A DNA stretch of 64,000 nucleotides from Dyadobacter diqingensis (GCF_024220585.1 NZ_JAMXKF010000002.1:753392-817391); one strand, 5' to 3'; positions 1 through 9,229 are shown, counted from the first letter of the stretch. Notes: generated by a model not told the origin, from the sequence alone. Made by a program: numbers and translations.

Positions 1-1
1 G

Positions 2-979
2 GCCTGGGGCGACGTTCCGCTTCCGCTTACCGTCGTGTCGCCAACGGAAAGTTATCAGTACGCAAGAGAAAAAAAAGAAACGGTGTATCAGCAGATCATC
101 ACCGACCTGAGTGCTGCCAAGTCTGTCCTGCCGGCAAGTTATACGGGTACGGATATTGGCCGGGCCACCCGGTATGCCGCATCCGCTTTGCTCGCAAAAC
201 TATATCTGGCTCAGGGCGACAAGACAAAAGCCGCATTGGAACTTAAAGTGATTATCGACAGCGGGCTCTATTCACTCGATGCCAATCGCGACGGTGCGGT
301 CGATACCAGGGATTTTGAGTATATCTTTAAAGCTGATACTAAAAATTCAAAAGAGTCGATTCTCGAAGCGCAGTATCTGGCAGGTCAGAACCAGGTGAAC
401 AGTCTGCACCAACAAGCTTATACACCGTTTCATTTTGCTTTTCATTTGCCTGCAAGTACAGAAACTTTTCGTGGTGACGGACTAAATACTCCAACGCCCG
501 ATCTGATCGGCGAATTTGAAGAAAAAGACCCGAGAAAAAATCTTTCCCTGTACCCGGGTTATACCGATTTGCAGAGCAACCAGTTTATCGCTTATCCGTT
601 CACACTTAAATTTTTTGATCCGCAATGGCGATACGCGGGACAAAACTTCGAAATTATTCGTTACGCTGACATCCTGCTTCTTTACGCCGAGGCCACCGAA
701 AATCCCGCCTATCTGAATCAGGTTCGTGCCAGGGTGGGTTTGCCTGGTTTTGGACAAAGTGGATATCCCGAAAAATACAATACCCTGGCGCTGGCCCTGG
801 AACACGAGCGCCGTTCTGAGCTCGCTTTCGAATTTCACAGATTTTTTGACCTTGTCAGGACCGGTCGCGCGGCAGCCGTTTTAACGGGTAAAGGCATCCC
901 GGTTTCAGCCGGCAAGCTCCTTTTCCCGATCCCGCAAAGTGCCATTGACGTAAACCCGGCCATAATCCAGAACCCATGA
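2..979 (+). CDS. SusD/RagB-family outer-membrane glycan-binding lipoprotein, 5' end cut off by the window
   Basis: The frame is open to the left edge, so the signal peptide and N-terminal TPR part are missing. The visible part begins with A-W-G-D-V-P-L-P, the W/FGDVPL signature of SusD proteins, and includes the conserved helix with ATRYAASALLAKLYLAQGD and the C-terminal block with EHERRSELAFEFHRFFDLVRTG, which is the classic SusD ending before L-F-P-I-P. SusD proteins sit on the outer surface and pass a bound ligand to a SusC TonB-dependent porin; the partner SusC should lie just upstream of the window. Its stop overlaps the start of the next sulfatase gene by four bases (ATGA), so the two are translationally coupled. 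The linked sulfatases suggest a sulfated ligand. Confidence 0.93.
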   Translation, partial: AWGDVPLPLTVVSPTESYQYAREKKETVYQQIITDLSAAKSVLPASYTGTDIGRATRYAASALLAKLYLAQGDKTKAALELKVIIDSGLYSLDANRDGAVDTRDFEYIFKADTKNSKESILEAQYLAGQNQVNSLHQQAYTPFHFAFHLPASTETFRGDGLNTPTPDLIGEFEEKDPRKNLSLYPGYTDLQSNQFIAYPFTLKFFDPQWRYAGQNFEIIRYADILLLYAEATENPAYLNQVRARVGLPGFGQSGYPEKYNTLALALEHERRSELAFEFHRFFDLVRTGRAAAVLTGKGIPVSAGKLLFPIPQSAIDVNPAIIQNP

Positions 980-2880
980 TGAACATCCGATTTAAGCTGC
1001 TTATTTTAGCGGTCCTGATTTCCGCCCGGGCGATCGCGCAGGCACCCGACCGTCCTAATATTTTATGGATTGTCAGTGAAGACAACAGTCCGTTTATCGG
1101 CGCTTATGGCGATAAATTTGCCACCACTCCGGCCATAGACCAGCTTGCCCGCGAGGGAATTCTTTATCAAAACGCCTTTTGTACAGCGGCAGTCTGTGCG
1201 CCCTCACGTGCGACGCTCATAACCGGCATGTACCCATCATCTCTGGGCACGGAACACATGCGCAGCAGCTATCCGGTACCCGATTTTGTCAAATTTTTTC
1301 CAAGATATTTAAGAGAGACGGGTTATTACACCACCAATAATGCAAAAAAAGATTACAACACGATCGACCAGTTGCAAGCCTGGGACGAATCCAGCAACAA
1401 GGCTACGTATTTAAACCGAAAACCGGGCCAGCCGTTCTTTGCCGTTTTTAATTTGGAAACGACGCATGAAAGCTCCATTTTCTCTCCCGCCGCAAAACGG
1501 GAAATGTACAGCCAGTTTGCCGGAGCGGACGCAGCCAAAAAAATTCCGTTCGACGAACCTGTCCTGCGTCATGACCCCGAAAAGGTTCGGATTCCTCCAT
1601 ACCATCCGCAGACACCGGAAATGAAACATGACTGGGCACTTTATTATGACAAGATCCAGGAAATGGATACGCAGGTAGACAAGTTGCTGAAAGATTTGGA
1701 AAAAGCCGGACTGGCCGATAACACCATCGTTTTTTACTACGCCGATAACGGCGGAGTGCTGGGACGCAGCAAACGGTTTATGAACGAGTCCGGGCTAAGA
1801 ATTCCGCTCATTATCCGAATCCCGGAAAAATACCGGTCGGCCAACACACTGAAACCCGGTTCTGTATCAGACCGTCTGGTTGACTTTGTCGATTTTGCCC
1901 CAACAGTACTGAGTCTCGCCGGTATAACTATTCCGCAGCACCTGCAAGGAAAAGCCTTTTTAGGCGCTGCCTCAACACCCGATGATGCGAAAAAAATTGC
2001 ATTCGGCTCCCGTGGCAGGATGGACGCGGGCATAGATCTGGTTCGCACGGTACGTGACAAAAAATACCGTTATGTTGCGAACTTCATGCCGCATAGGATT
2101 TATGGACAGCACATCAAATTTATGTGGATGGCTACGTCGATGCAGTCATGGGAGAGAGAATTCCGGGCTGGAAAACTCAATGACATCCAGTCGGCTTTCT
2201 TTCGGGAGAAACCGTCGGAAGAGCTTTACAACGTTTCGGCCGACCCCGATAATATTGTCAACCTGGCGGGTAAGGAAGAGTTCAGGACGATCCTCGAAAA
2301 ATTACGAAAACAGACCTATGACCAGATCATCACCCTGAACGATCCCGGTTTTATACCAGAGGCCGGTCTGGAAGAAATCTCAAAAACAGGCACGCCTTAC
2401 GATTATGTGAGATCGACTCAGTATGATGTCCGTAAGGTTCTGGAAACAGCAGTAGCGGCTTCTTCAAGAAACAGCCGGAAGTTACCTTTGCTGATCAAAA
2501 AAATGCAGGATAAAAATCCTGTAATCCGGTACTGGGCAGCGACGGGCGCCCTGATATTAGGTGCCAAAGCAAAATCAGCCTCGAAAAACCTAACCGGATT
2601 GCTTGACGATCCCCAGGATTATGTGCAGATTGCCGCCGCGGAAGCCTTGTATCATCTGGGAGAAAAGGAAAAGGCCCTCGCGGTATTTTTCCTGAATCTG
2701 GGCAGTGACAATACGATGCTGAGAGTACAAATCCTCAGCGCATTGACAGCGGCCTCGCCGGCAGAACTTGCGCCTATAAAACCACAACTAGCGGAGATTG
2801 TCAAAAAGAAAAAATCAGAATATGACGCCAACGCAGCCGCTTTTCTGATCGAAAAACTGGACGAACCTATTGGAAAATAA
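976..2880 (+). CDS. Secreted S1 sulfatase with C-terminal HEAT-like repeats
   Basis: 634 residues with an apparent signal peptide (about 1-22, ending in A-I-A-Q). The formylglycine motif C-A-P-S-R is at residues 74-78, and the N-terminal metal-binding stretch reads PNILWIVSEDN, with Glu-Asp where many family members have Asp-Asp. The D-N-G metal-binding pair of the sulfatase fold follows (ADNGG). After the catalytic domain, residues of roughly 510-625 form alpha-helical HEAT-like repeats (NPVIRYWAATGALILG and similar), an extension seen in some Bacteroidota sulfatases. It overlaps the preceding SusD gene and is followed closely by another sulfatase, so all three probably form one operon. Expected to hydrolyse sulfate esters in the periplasm after Cys-to-formylglycine maturation. 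The substrate cannot be read from the sequence. Confidence 0.92.
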   Translation: MMNIRFKLLILAVLISARAIAQAPDRPNILWIVSEDNSPFIGAYGDKFATTPAIDQLAREGILYQNAFCTAAVCAPSRATLITGMYPSSLGTEHMRSSYPVPDFVKFFPRYLRETGYYTTNNAKKDYNTIDQLQAWDESSNKATYLNRKPGQPFFAVFNLETTHESSIFSPAAKREMYSQFAGADAAKKIPFDEPVLRHDPEKVRIPPYHPQTPEMKHDWALYYDKIQEMDTQVDKLLKDLEKAGLADNTIVFYYADNGGVLGRSKRFMNESGLRIPLIIRIPEKYRSANTLKPGSVSDRLVDFVDFAPTVLSLAGITIPQHLQGKAFLGAASTPDDAKKIAFGSRGRMDAGIDLVRTVRDKKYRYVANFMPHRIYGQHIKFMWMATSMQSWEREFRAGKLNDIQSAFFREKPSEELYNVSADPDNIVNLAGKEEFRTILEKLRKQTYDQIITLNDPGFIPEAGLEEISKTGTPYDYVRSTQYDVRKVLETAVAASSRNSRKLPLLIKKMQDKNPVIRYWAATGALILGAKAKSASKNLTGLLDDPQDYVQIAAAEALYHLGEKEKALAVFFLNLGSDNTMLRVQILSALTAASPAELAPIKPQLAEIVKKKKSEYDANAAAFLIEKLDEPIGK

Positions 2881-2890
2881 TAGATGCTTT

Positions 2891-4375
2891 ATGAAAAAAA
2901 CAGTTCACAAAAACAGAATCTGGCTTCTCCCGCTCTTACTGATCGGCATCGGCTACCTATCTGCCGGCGCTTTTTTACCTGATTCCACTGTAAAATCACC
3001 CAATATCATTTTCATCATTGGTGACGACATCAGCGCGGAAGATATCGGTGTTTATGGCAACAAGGCCATTCGTACCCCGAATATCGATCAGCTGGCGAAA
3101 GAAGGTTTGCAATTTGACAACCTGTTTCTGACCGCCAGCTCATGCAGCCCCAGCCGGACGAGTATCCTTACGGGGCGCTATCCGCATAACACCGGCGCCG
3201 CAGAGCTGCACACGCCTTTGCCGCAGCATCTGACGTATTTCCCGGAAGTACTTAAAAGAAACGGATATTACTCCGCCCTTGCTGGTAAATGGCATGAAGG
3301 AGAAAATTCCCGCCGCGCCTATGACACGCTCCTGACGAATAAAAAAATAAATGGCGAAGGTGGTGAAAATCAGTGGATCAGCTTACTCAAATCCCGGCCC
3401 GCTGACAAACCATTCTTTTTCTGGCTGGCACCTTACGATGCGCACCGGGAATGGTCAGCCAATGAAGCATTTGAAAATCCGTATAAACCGGAGGAGGTTA
3501 TCGTCCCTCCCACGCTGGTCGATACTAAAGAAACCCGCCAGGACCTTGCCTATTATTACAACGAAATCTCCCGCATAGACCATTATATCGGTGAGCTGGT
3601 GAAGGAATTGGAACGGCAGGGAATTGCCGATAACACGGTCATTATTTTTACGGCAGATAACGCAAGACCTTTTCCCGGCGCCAAAACACGTGTGCTGGAC
3701 AGAGGCCTGAAAACGCCTTTTGTGATTAAATGGCCCCAAGGCATAAAAGCGCAGGGAAAACATGTTTCGGGACTTGTGAGCAGCATCGACATTGCGCCCA
3801 CCCTTTTGGAAATCGCGGACGTAAAACCTGCGGAAACGATACAGGGTTCAAGCTTTTCCAAACTTTTAAAAAATCCCGGTGCCGTGTTTAGAAACTACGT
3901 TTTTGGCGAACACAACTGGCATGATTATGAAGGTTTGGAACGATCGGTGCGAACACCGGATTATTTGTATTTAACCAATGCACGCCCCATGCTCACAAAT
4001 GAAGGTCCTATCGATGCCAATCAAAGTCCTTCTGCAAAAGCATTGAAAAAGGCAAAAGCGGATGGAAGCATCACGGCGTATCAGAAAGAAATTTTTCTGT
4101 CGCCACGCCCTGTGGAGGAATTTTATGATAATCGCAAAGACCCGTTGCAGGCACATAACCGGATCGACGATCCCAATTATAAAAAACAGGTCGCCGGCTT
4201 AAAAAAAGTGCTCAGCCAATGGCAAACCGAAACGGGTGATACAGCTCCTAAAAACCTCACCCCCGACTGGTATGACCGCGAAAACGGGACCGCTTTGCCC
4301 GCTCAGGGAAAGCGGCAGGAAATGCCGGGAAAAGCAAACAAGGCGGACCGCATAAATAAAAAAGGACCATTCTGA
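2891..4375 (+). CDS. Secreted S1 sulfatase
   Basis: I chose the ATG at 2891 rather than the earlier one at 2870, because the product then starts M-K-K-T followed by a normal signal peptide; the earlier start overlaps the upstream gene by 11 bases. The catalytic motif C-S-P-S-R is at about residue 85, followed by L-T-G-R-Y-P-H-N-T-G, typical of arylsulfatase-like S1 enzymes. PNIIFIIGDDIS gives the N-terminal metal-binding aspartates. G-K-W-H and A-D-N-A occupy the other active-site positions; the usual D-N-G is D-N-A here. The last 40 residues form a basic, Lys-rich tail. It is the third gene of the SusD-sulfatase-sulfatase operon and is followed by a good terminator. Confidence 0.92.
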   Translation: MKKTVHKNRIWLLPLLLIGIGYLSAGAFLPDSTVKSPNIIFIIGDDISAEDIGVYGNKAIRTPNIDQLAKEGLQFDNLFLTASSCSPSRTSILTGRYPHNTGAAELHTPLPQHLTYFPEVLKRNGYYSALAGKWHEGENSRRAYDTLLTNKKINGEGGENQWISLLKSRPADKPFFFWLAPYDAHREWSANEAFENPYKPEEVIVPPTLVDTKETRQDLAYYYNEISRIDHYIGELVKELERQGIADNTVIIFTADNARPFPGAKTRVLDRGLKTPFVIKWPQGIKAQGKHVSGLVSSIDIAPTLLEIADVKPAETIQGSSFSKLLKNPGAVFRNYVFGEHNWHDYEGLERSVRTPDYLYLTNARPMLTNEGPIDANQSPSAKALKKAKADGSITAYQKEIFLSPRPVEEFYDNRKDPLQAHNRIDDPNYKKQVAGLKKVLSQWQTETGDTAPKNLTPDWYDRENGTALPAQGKRQEMPGKANKADRINKKGPF

Positions 4376-4389
4376 ATTACAAATACCGG

Positions 4390-4421
4390 CCCGCTGCCTT
4401 TGTGCAGTGGGTTTTATTTTT
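4390..4421 (+). terminator. Intrinsic terminator after the first sulfatase operon
   Basis: CCCGCTGC (4390-4397) pairs with GCAGTGGG (4404-4411) with one G-U pair and a six-base loop, followed by TTTTATTTTT. It lies 14 bases after the sulfatase stop codon and separates that operon from metQ. Confidence 0.8.
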
Positions 4422-4447
4422 ACAAAAAATCAGTTAAAATATATAAT

Positions 4448-4461
4448 TCTATAAAATAGAT
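4448..4461. promoter_or_regulatory. Palindromic operator candidate upstream of metQ
   Basis: TCTATAAAATAGAT contains 5-base arms TCTAT/ATAGA around three bases. It differs at one base from TCTATTAAATAGAT at 9146-9159 between the divergent sulfatases, and resembles the TCTAT-N7-ATAGA palindrome at the SusC promoter (22433-22449). All three sit before genes for sulfur-compound scavenging, which suggests a common regulator; none is encoded in the window. Confidence 0.5.
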
Positions 4462-4494
4462 ATAGTAAATAGTCTTTAAGCAGATTCTGTCACT

Positions 4495-4502
4495 TAACTT
4501 TG
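4495..4502 (+). promoter_or_regulatory. Bacteroidota -7 promoter element for metQ
   Basis: TAACTTTG matches the TAnnTTTG consensus exactly, 128 bases before the first metQ start codon. No clear TTTG -33 element is present at the usual spacing (the best is TTTA at 4475-4478), which would fit a promoter needing an activator bound at the upstream palindrome. The transcript would begin near 4509 and run almost at once into a small CCGGA/TTCGG hairpin with a T-run (4512-4531). Confidence 0.45.
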
Positions 4503-4630
4503 TAAGAACGGCCGGATGAGTTCGGTTTTTTGTCTGATTCAATCCATCCACGTTAGACAGATGCGAGAAAAAAATGATGGCGTCTTAACCGTCCGCTTTC
4601 AACTTAATGATTCATACGTCAAGTTAAAAA

Positions 4631-5461
4631 ATGCTATCTATGAAATCCCCTCAGTACCTTTTCAGCCTTCTTGGTTTTGCGGCGGTCATTGCTGTGTCTG
4701 GCTGCAATACCAATGCGAAGAAAGAAGATAACCCGAACCATATTAAAGTAGGGATAGCCGTCGGCCCGGAGTATGAAGTCGCTCAGGTTGCACAGAAAGT
4801 AGCCAAGGATAAATATGGCCTGGAAGTTGAGCTGATCACATTCAACGACTATGTGATGCCCAACGAGGCGCTGGATCAGGGCGATGTCGACGTCAATGCT
4901 TTTCAGCATAAACCTTATCTGGATGAACAGATCAGACAGCGCGGGTACAAACTGGCCATTGTCGGCAACACTTTTGTGTATCCGATCGCGGGTTATTCCA
5001 GGCGGATAAAAAATCTCGGCGAGTTAAAACCGGAAGATACTGTGGTGATCCCCAATGATCCTTCCAACGGCGGGCGTTCGTTGCTTTTGCTGGAAAAATA
5101 CGGCCTGCTTAAACTAAAAACCGGTGTGGGATTGCTGCCCAAGGTTATCGACATCATTGAAAATCCGAGAAAACTAAAAATTCTGGAACTCGAAGCACCG
5201 CAATTACCCCGGGCCCTTGACGACAAGGATGTTGCGCTGGCCATTATCAATAATAATTTCGCAGCCAAGGTGGGCCTGATTTCAACACGCGACGGGCTTT
5301 TGATTGAAGACAAAAAGTCACCTTATGTTAACCTTATTGTTGCCCGGGAAAACAACCAGGACGATAAAAAGGTCCGGAATTACGTAAAAGCCTACCAGTC
5401 CGAAGAGGTCGAGGAGGCAGCGAAACGGATATTTCAGGGTGGCGCGATCAAAGGGTGGTAA
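4631..5461 (+). CDS. metQ: MetQ/NlpA-type methionine-binding ABC lipoprotein
   Basis: 276 residues with lipobox A-V-S-G-C (Cys at about 25), so it is a lipid-anchored binding protein. The core follows the NLPA family: IKVGIAVGPEYEVAQVAQKVA, then F-N-D-Y-V-M-P-N-E-A-L-D-Q-G-D-V-D-V-N-A-F-Q-H, the near-invariant ligand-pocket region of MetQ, and N-D-P-S-N-G-G-R. Such proteins deliver D/L-methionine to the MetNI importer. No metN or metI lies beside it, so it is an orphan here. Two ATGs are possible (4631 and 4640); the second gives M-K-S-P and an equally good signal. The palindrome upstream, shared with sulfatase genes, suggests co-regulation with sulfur scavenging. Confidence 0.9.
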   Translation: MLSMKSPQYLFSLLGFAAVIAVSGCNTNAKKEDNPNHIKVGIAVGPEYEVAQVAQKVAKDKYGLEVELITFNDYVMPNEALDQGDVDVNAFQHKPYLDEQIRQRGYKLAIVGNTFVYPIAGYSRRIKNLGELKPEDTVVIPNDPSNGGRSLLLLEKYGLLKLKTGVGLLPKVIDIIENPRKLKILELEAPQLPRALDDKDVALAIINNNFAAKVGLISTRDGLLIEDKKSPYVNLIVARENNQDDKKVRNYVKAYQSEEVEEAAKRIFQGGAIKGW

Positions 5462-5606
5462 CATCCTATTCTAATTCTTTTGGGGTAGCCCTGCGGTCAC
5501 CGATCGAATGGGGAAGAAATCAGCGGAATTTCATAAAGGAATAACCGGTATTTCTCTGTTAAATATTCAATCCGTCAGCCAACCTGACTTTCAACACATA
5601 AACCTG

Positions 5607-6452
5607 ATGATTAGATCATTGCAAAAAATCCTGCTCATCCTTATTCTCACGGGAACTGCCCTGATGGCAAACGCACAGGCTGATACGATACCCGTTATTG
5701 TTACCTACAAAACGATAGACAGCGTAAACCTCCAGCTGCGTATTTTTAATCCCGCCGGCTTCGATCGCTCCAAAAGTTATCCTGCCGTCGTTTTCTTCTT
5801 TGGCGGCGGATGGATCAACGGGAACATCAGCCAGTTTCAAAAGCAGGCCATATACCTGGCCTCGAGAGGCATGGTTACGATCCTGGCCGACTACCGGGTT
5901 TCATCCCGTCATCACACCACACCTTTTGAAGCTGTTGCTGATGGGAAATCTGCTGTCCGGTACCTTCGCCAGCACCATGCGGAGCTTGGCATTGATCCGT
6001 TACGCATCGCTGCGGCAGGTGGTTCAGCGGGTGGGCACGTCGCGGCCGCTACGGATCTGACCACATTGGACGCCCCTTCGGAAGATCGCAGTATCAGTTC
6101 ACGGCCGAATGCACTGGTTTTGTTTAATCCCGTTTTCAACAACGGACCGGGAGAATATGGATACGACAGAATCGGGGACCGTTATCAGGTAATTTCGCCT
6201 TACCACAATATTGTCAGCAATGCAGCTCCCACGATTGTGTTTTTGGGCACCAAAGACAAGCTTGTGTCCGTTTCGGCTGCCGAGGCTTACAAAACCAAAA
6301 TGACCGAAGCGGGCAACCGCTGCGAATTGTTCCTGTACCCGAACCAGGTCCATGGCTTTTTTAATAAAGGGGAAAGTTTCATCCAGACACTTCGTGAGAC
6401 CGATATTTTCCTGGAATCGCTGGGTTACATTAAGGGCAAACCAACGCTTTAA
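5607..6452 (+). CDS. Secreted alpha/beta hydrolase, acetyl-esterase-like
   Basis: I start at 5607 because the reading frame from there opens with a clean signal peptide (M-I-R-S-L-Q-K then a hydrophobic stretch ending A-N-A-Q-A); the frame is open back to 5508 but that part looks non-coding. The oxyanion-hole motif is F-G-G-G-W at 65-69 in place of the usual HGGGW. The nucleophile elbow is G-G-S-A-G-G-H with Ser140, and Asp217 (G-T-K-D) and His249 (N-Q-V-H-G) complete a plausible triad. The family (hormone-sensitive-lipase/BD-FAE-like) removes acetyl or other small acyl groups. Set among sulfatases it could deacylate the same substrate, but this is inference. Confidence 0.85.
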   Translation: MIRSLQKILLILILTGTALMANAQADTIPVIVTYKTIDSVNLQLRIFNPAGFDRSKSYPAVVFFFGGGWINGNISQFQKQAIYLASRGMVTILADYRVSSRHHTTPFEAVADGKSAVRYLRQHHAELGIDPLRIAAAGGSAGGHVAAATDLTTLDAPSEDRSISSRPNALVLFNPVFNNGPGEYGYDRIGDRYQVISPYHNIVSNAAPTIVFLGTKDKLVSVSAAEAYKTKMTEAGNRCELFLYPNQVHGFFNKGESFIQTLRETDIFLESLGYIKGKPTL

Positions 6453-6485
6453 ACGAAACCGGATTTTCTAAAAACAACGTCAATT

Positions 6486-7382
6486 TCACGGTACTTTTAA
6501 CAAAGCAATTCTGGTTTCTGGGCCTGAGCCTGGCTTCCGAGCCGAAATCACCAGCGTTTTTCCGTCGGGCGACCATACCGGGTGATTGGCATCCCATTCG
6601 TAGGAACAGATTCTACGCGTCTCCCTGCCATCTGCCGAAACAATAAAGATCGCATACTTGCCATCCGGGCTTCCCTCCGTTGACTCATAGGCCACCCATT
6701 TGCCATCGGGCGACCAGGAGGGGGCTCTCCCTAACCCGGGACTCAGCTGGCGAAGTGATTTATCTTTTTTCAAAAGCCAAATGGCGTTTTTTGTCTGGTC
6801 ATACTGATCCGTCACGTCCGGCTTCTGTCCTGCGAAAACAATAGCATCACCATCCGGCGATACACTCGGCATACCGCAACGAATTTCCGATGGGTTGGTG
6901 ATGGTTTCTGCCTTTCCGGAAGTCAGCTCCACATCAATCAGATTACCGCCCTTTTCACCCTGATAGTCAACCAAAACCAGATGTTTTTCATCAGAATACC
7001 AACTTGGATAAAAAGGATTACCCGTATGCTGATGCAAACTGACTTTACGGCCATTCTTCCCGTCCTGATTTACAATCCATAAATCTGCATTTTCTTTGGG
7101 AACAATGCCCGTAAAAGCGATAAGGCCGCCTGACGAAACGGAGGCCCGGGTTGCTCCAACATCGCCTTCCCAGAAAACAGTCGCCTTGCCCCCGTCAACG
7201 GGCACCTGAAACAATTTCCACTTTTCACCCTTTTCCAGCCTACTGAAAATAATCGTTTTGCCGTCCTTCGAAAACCCTGGCCAATAATCCCGGGTTCCGG
7301 TTTCGTCTGTTAAAAACTGAGGGATATTTTCTGATTGTGCAAAGCAAACTGCGCTCAGCAAAAGGAACATGATAATTTTCAT
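6486..7382 (-). CDS. Secreted TolB-like WD40/PD40 beta-propeller protein
   Basis: 298 residues with signal peptide ending C-F-A-Q. At least five PD40-type blades can be read, each with a W/P-S-x-D-G-K core: YWPGFSKDGKTIIFSR, MPSVSPDGDAIVFAG, PSWSPDGKWVAYES and HPVWSPDGKTLVISAR. This is the propeller of TolB and of oligogalacturonate-lyase-like periplasmic proteins, but there is no Tol-Pal context here. It lies on the minus strand 73 bases after the stop of the next gene upstream (a sulfatase) and may be cotranscribed with it. Function unknown; a periplasmic binding or scaffolding role is the safest guess. Confidence 0.8.
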   Translation of the reverse strand: MKIIMFLLLSAVCFAQSENIPQFLTDETGTRDYWPGFSKDGKTIIFSRLEKGEKWKLFQVPVDGGKATVFWEGDVGATRASVSSGGLIAFTGIVPKENADLWIVNQDGKNGRKVSLHQHTGNPFYPSWYSDEKHLVLVDYQGEKGGNLIDVELTSGKAETITNPSEIRCGMPSVSPDGDAIVFAGQKPDVTDQYDQTKNAIWLLKKDKSLRQLSPGLGRAPSWSPDGKWVAYESTEGSPDGKYAIFIVSADGRETRRICSYEWDANHPVWSPDGKTLVISARKPGSGPETRIALLKVP

Positions 7383-7455
7383 AGCCGTCTGATCTTAGCA
7401 TTAAAACCCGCTCAGGGGGCATAATTTTGATTGTTTAATTTTTGAATGCCGGTTA

Positions 7456-9027
7456 TTAATCTTCCTCGAAGTCACTCTCCTGGATCCATGCGGCTTTTAT
7501 TTTTTCTCCCCGCATAAAACGATTATAATAGTCCCGCACTTTGGACTCGGCGTAAGGATATTGATCAAAAAGATAACCTTTACCCGACATACGCGGATCC
7601 TGCTGTGCTTTCAGCTCCTGCTCCATTTGGGTGCGTAAACTGATTTTCATCTGTTGCACATCCTTTTTATCCGCCAGATTCACAACAGTATAGGGATCTT
7701 TTCTCAAATCATAGAGTTCTTCAAAAGGACGTTTACCGAAGGATAACTTCCAAAGCTGGTCCGTTCTGTCAACCCGGCCAGCGTTAAGAATTGCTGTTTT
7801 GGTAGGGCTTCCGTCCGTGTCCATATAACCGGTTTCTGGATTTCCCGTTGGCCAGCGGTCGGGTTCGTAGTTTCTGATGTAGAGAAAATGATCCTTTACA
7901 ATGCCCCGGACCGGATACCCCTGATCGTCCGGCCTTCCCACATCGTTACGCTCTTTACCAATCAGCACATGGTCGCGCCGAGGCTGTTTAGCCCGTTTAA
8001 AAATTCCCGTCAATGATTTTCCCGCCATGGGTTTCATCACGCTTTTTGTAATGCCGGCGAGTTCCAGAAAAGTAGGGGCAAAGTCAATAAAACTGACATA
8101 ATCCTCCACCTTCCGTCCGGGATCTTTAATGCCGTTTTTCCACATCACAGCCAGCGGCAAATGATTTGAATACTCGTAGGCATGGCCTTTTGCGCGTGGG
8201 AAAGGCATTCCGTTGTCCGATGTCACGATAACCAGCGTATTTTGAAGCTCATTATTTTTTGCAAGAATGTCCAGTATTTTTTGCAGTTGCCGGTCGAAAT
8301 ATTCAATCTCGTAACCATAGTCCAGCATGTCATTTCGCACCACCTCATTGTCCATCCAGAATGCCGGCACTTCGTCAATATCACTCAGCTTTCTCTCGCC
8401 TTTTGCAACACCCGATCCGTATTCGTATGACCGGTGGGGCTCATGCCCTCCGTACCAGAAACAGAATGGTTTGTCTGCCGGTTTTTGTTTCAGAAAGGTT
8501 TCCAGGTTACCCGCATAGTCTGTCGCGGAAATGGCTGTCGTGGGGGCGTCCAGTTTTTTGTTATTGAAAACCCGTCCGGTTAGCTGTCGGACTTTACCGT
8601 TTATCTGACCAGGATTCCCCGGCGCCCACCCTTTTCCTGTGAAACCTGTTTCGTATCCATTTTCCCCCAGCACCTCTACAAAAGTTTTGAACTGGACAGG
8701 AAAATCCGGTACGTGGTTGGCGGCCTCTTCCAGTTGCCATGAATTTCTGCCGGTAAGAATGCACGAACGCGATGGTGAACATTTGGCGTTGGGTGTGTAG
8801 GCATTTGTAAAAAGTAACCCCTCTTTTGCCACCCGGTCAAAGGCCGGTGTTTGTACCCATTTACAGCCATAAGCGCTTAAATGCCTGAAAGTGGCGTCAT
8901 CGGCAATACAAAACAGGATGTTAGGCCGTTTTACTTCAACGGGTTCAAAAGTATTTTGCACGACAAATCCGGCAGAAACCAATAACAGCAGTGCAGCAAT
9001 GAGGGTGTAGGGGAAACTATTTTTCAT
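7456..9027 (-). CDS. Secreted S1 sulfatase, sulfamidase-like
   Basis: I start at the ATG at 9027 (M-K-N-S-F-P-Y-T followed by a hydrophobic signal segment); the frame is open upstream to 9066 without a better start. The formylglycine motif is C-S-P-S-R with Cys83, and [11 protein letters not shown] gives the metal aspartates. It shares with the two divergent neighbours the motif G-K-G-W-x-P-G and the P-H-R-x-Y segment, so the three form one subfamily resembling heparan N-sulfatase (SGSH). Other active-site pieces are S-D-N-G-M and N-Y-E-P-D-R-W-P. It is divergent from the 9230 sulfatase, with a shared promoter-operator region between them. Substrate not determinable from sequence. Confidence 0.92.
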   Translation of the reverse strand: MKNSFPYTLIAALLLLVSAGFVVQNTFEPVEVKRPNILFCIADDATFRHLSAYGCKWVQTPAFDRVAKEGLLFTNAYTPNAKCSPSRSCILTGRNSWQLEEAANHVPDFPVQFKTFVEVLGENGYETGFTGKGWAPGNPGQINGKVRQLTGRVFNNKKLDAPTTAISATDYAGNLETFLKQKPADKPFCFWYGGHEPHRSYEYGSGVAKGERKLSDIDEVPAFWMDNEVVRNDMLDYGYEIEYFDRQLQKILDILAKNNELQNTLVIVTSDNGMPFPRAKGHAYEYSNHLPLAVMWKNGIKDPGRKVEDYVSFIDFAPTFLELAGITKSVMKPMAGKSLTGIFKRAKQPRRDHVLIGKERNDVGRPDDQGYPVRGIVKDHFLYIRNYEPDRWPTGNPETGYMDTDGSPTKTAILNAGRVDRTDQLWKLSFGKRPFEELYDLRKDPYTVVNLADKKDVQQMKISLRTQMEQELKAQQDPRMSGKGYLFDQYPYAESKVRDYYNRFMRGEKIKAAWIQESDFEED

Positions 9028-9145
9028 GCAATAACTTTTAAGCAACCGAAATAAGCAAACGCTCAAAACAAAGCATCTGTGTCACGCTTCGGCGTTTCGA
9101 TCCGCAATTGTTTTTTTTCAAATACAACAAAGAAAATCAAAATAG

Positions 9146-9159
9146 TCTATTAAATAGAT
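9146..9159. promoter_or_regulatory. Palindromic operator between divergent sulfatases
   Basis: TCTATTAAATAGA is a near-perfect palindrome with 6-base arms around one base, four bases downstream of the -7 element of the minus-strand promoter. A half-site copy, TCTATTAA, lies at 9179-9186 overlapping the plus-strand promoter region. The same palindrome with one change stands before metQ. Confidence 0.55.
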
Positions 9160-9162
9160 CGA

Positions 9163-9194
9163 TAAAGTAAAGTTTTAATCTATTAATTTGCAAA
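9163..9194 (-). promoter_or_regulatory. Promoter of the minus-strand sulfatase gene
   Basis: Read on the minus strand, TTTG (9194-9191) is followed by exactly 20 bases and TTACTTTA (9170-9163), close to the Bacteroidota consensus TTTG-N19-21-TAnnTTTG. The SusC promoter at 22450-22481 has the same spacing and a -7 element differing in one base. The palindrome at 9146-9158 would cover the transcription start. Confidence 0.55.
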
Positions 9195-9229
9195 ACTGAT
9201 TCAGTAAGGAGCATTTTAAGCGGGTCATT

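Noticed and set aside
4516-4731. 71-codon frame overlapping the metQ start
   Set aside because: It overlaps the lipoprotein signal of metQ out of frame and has no recognisable composition; the opposite reading is well supported.
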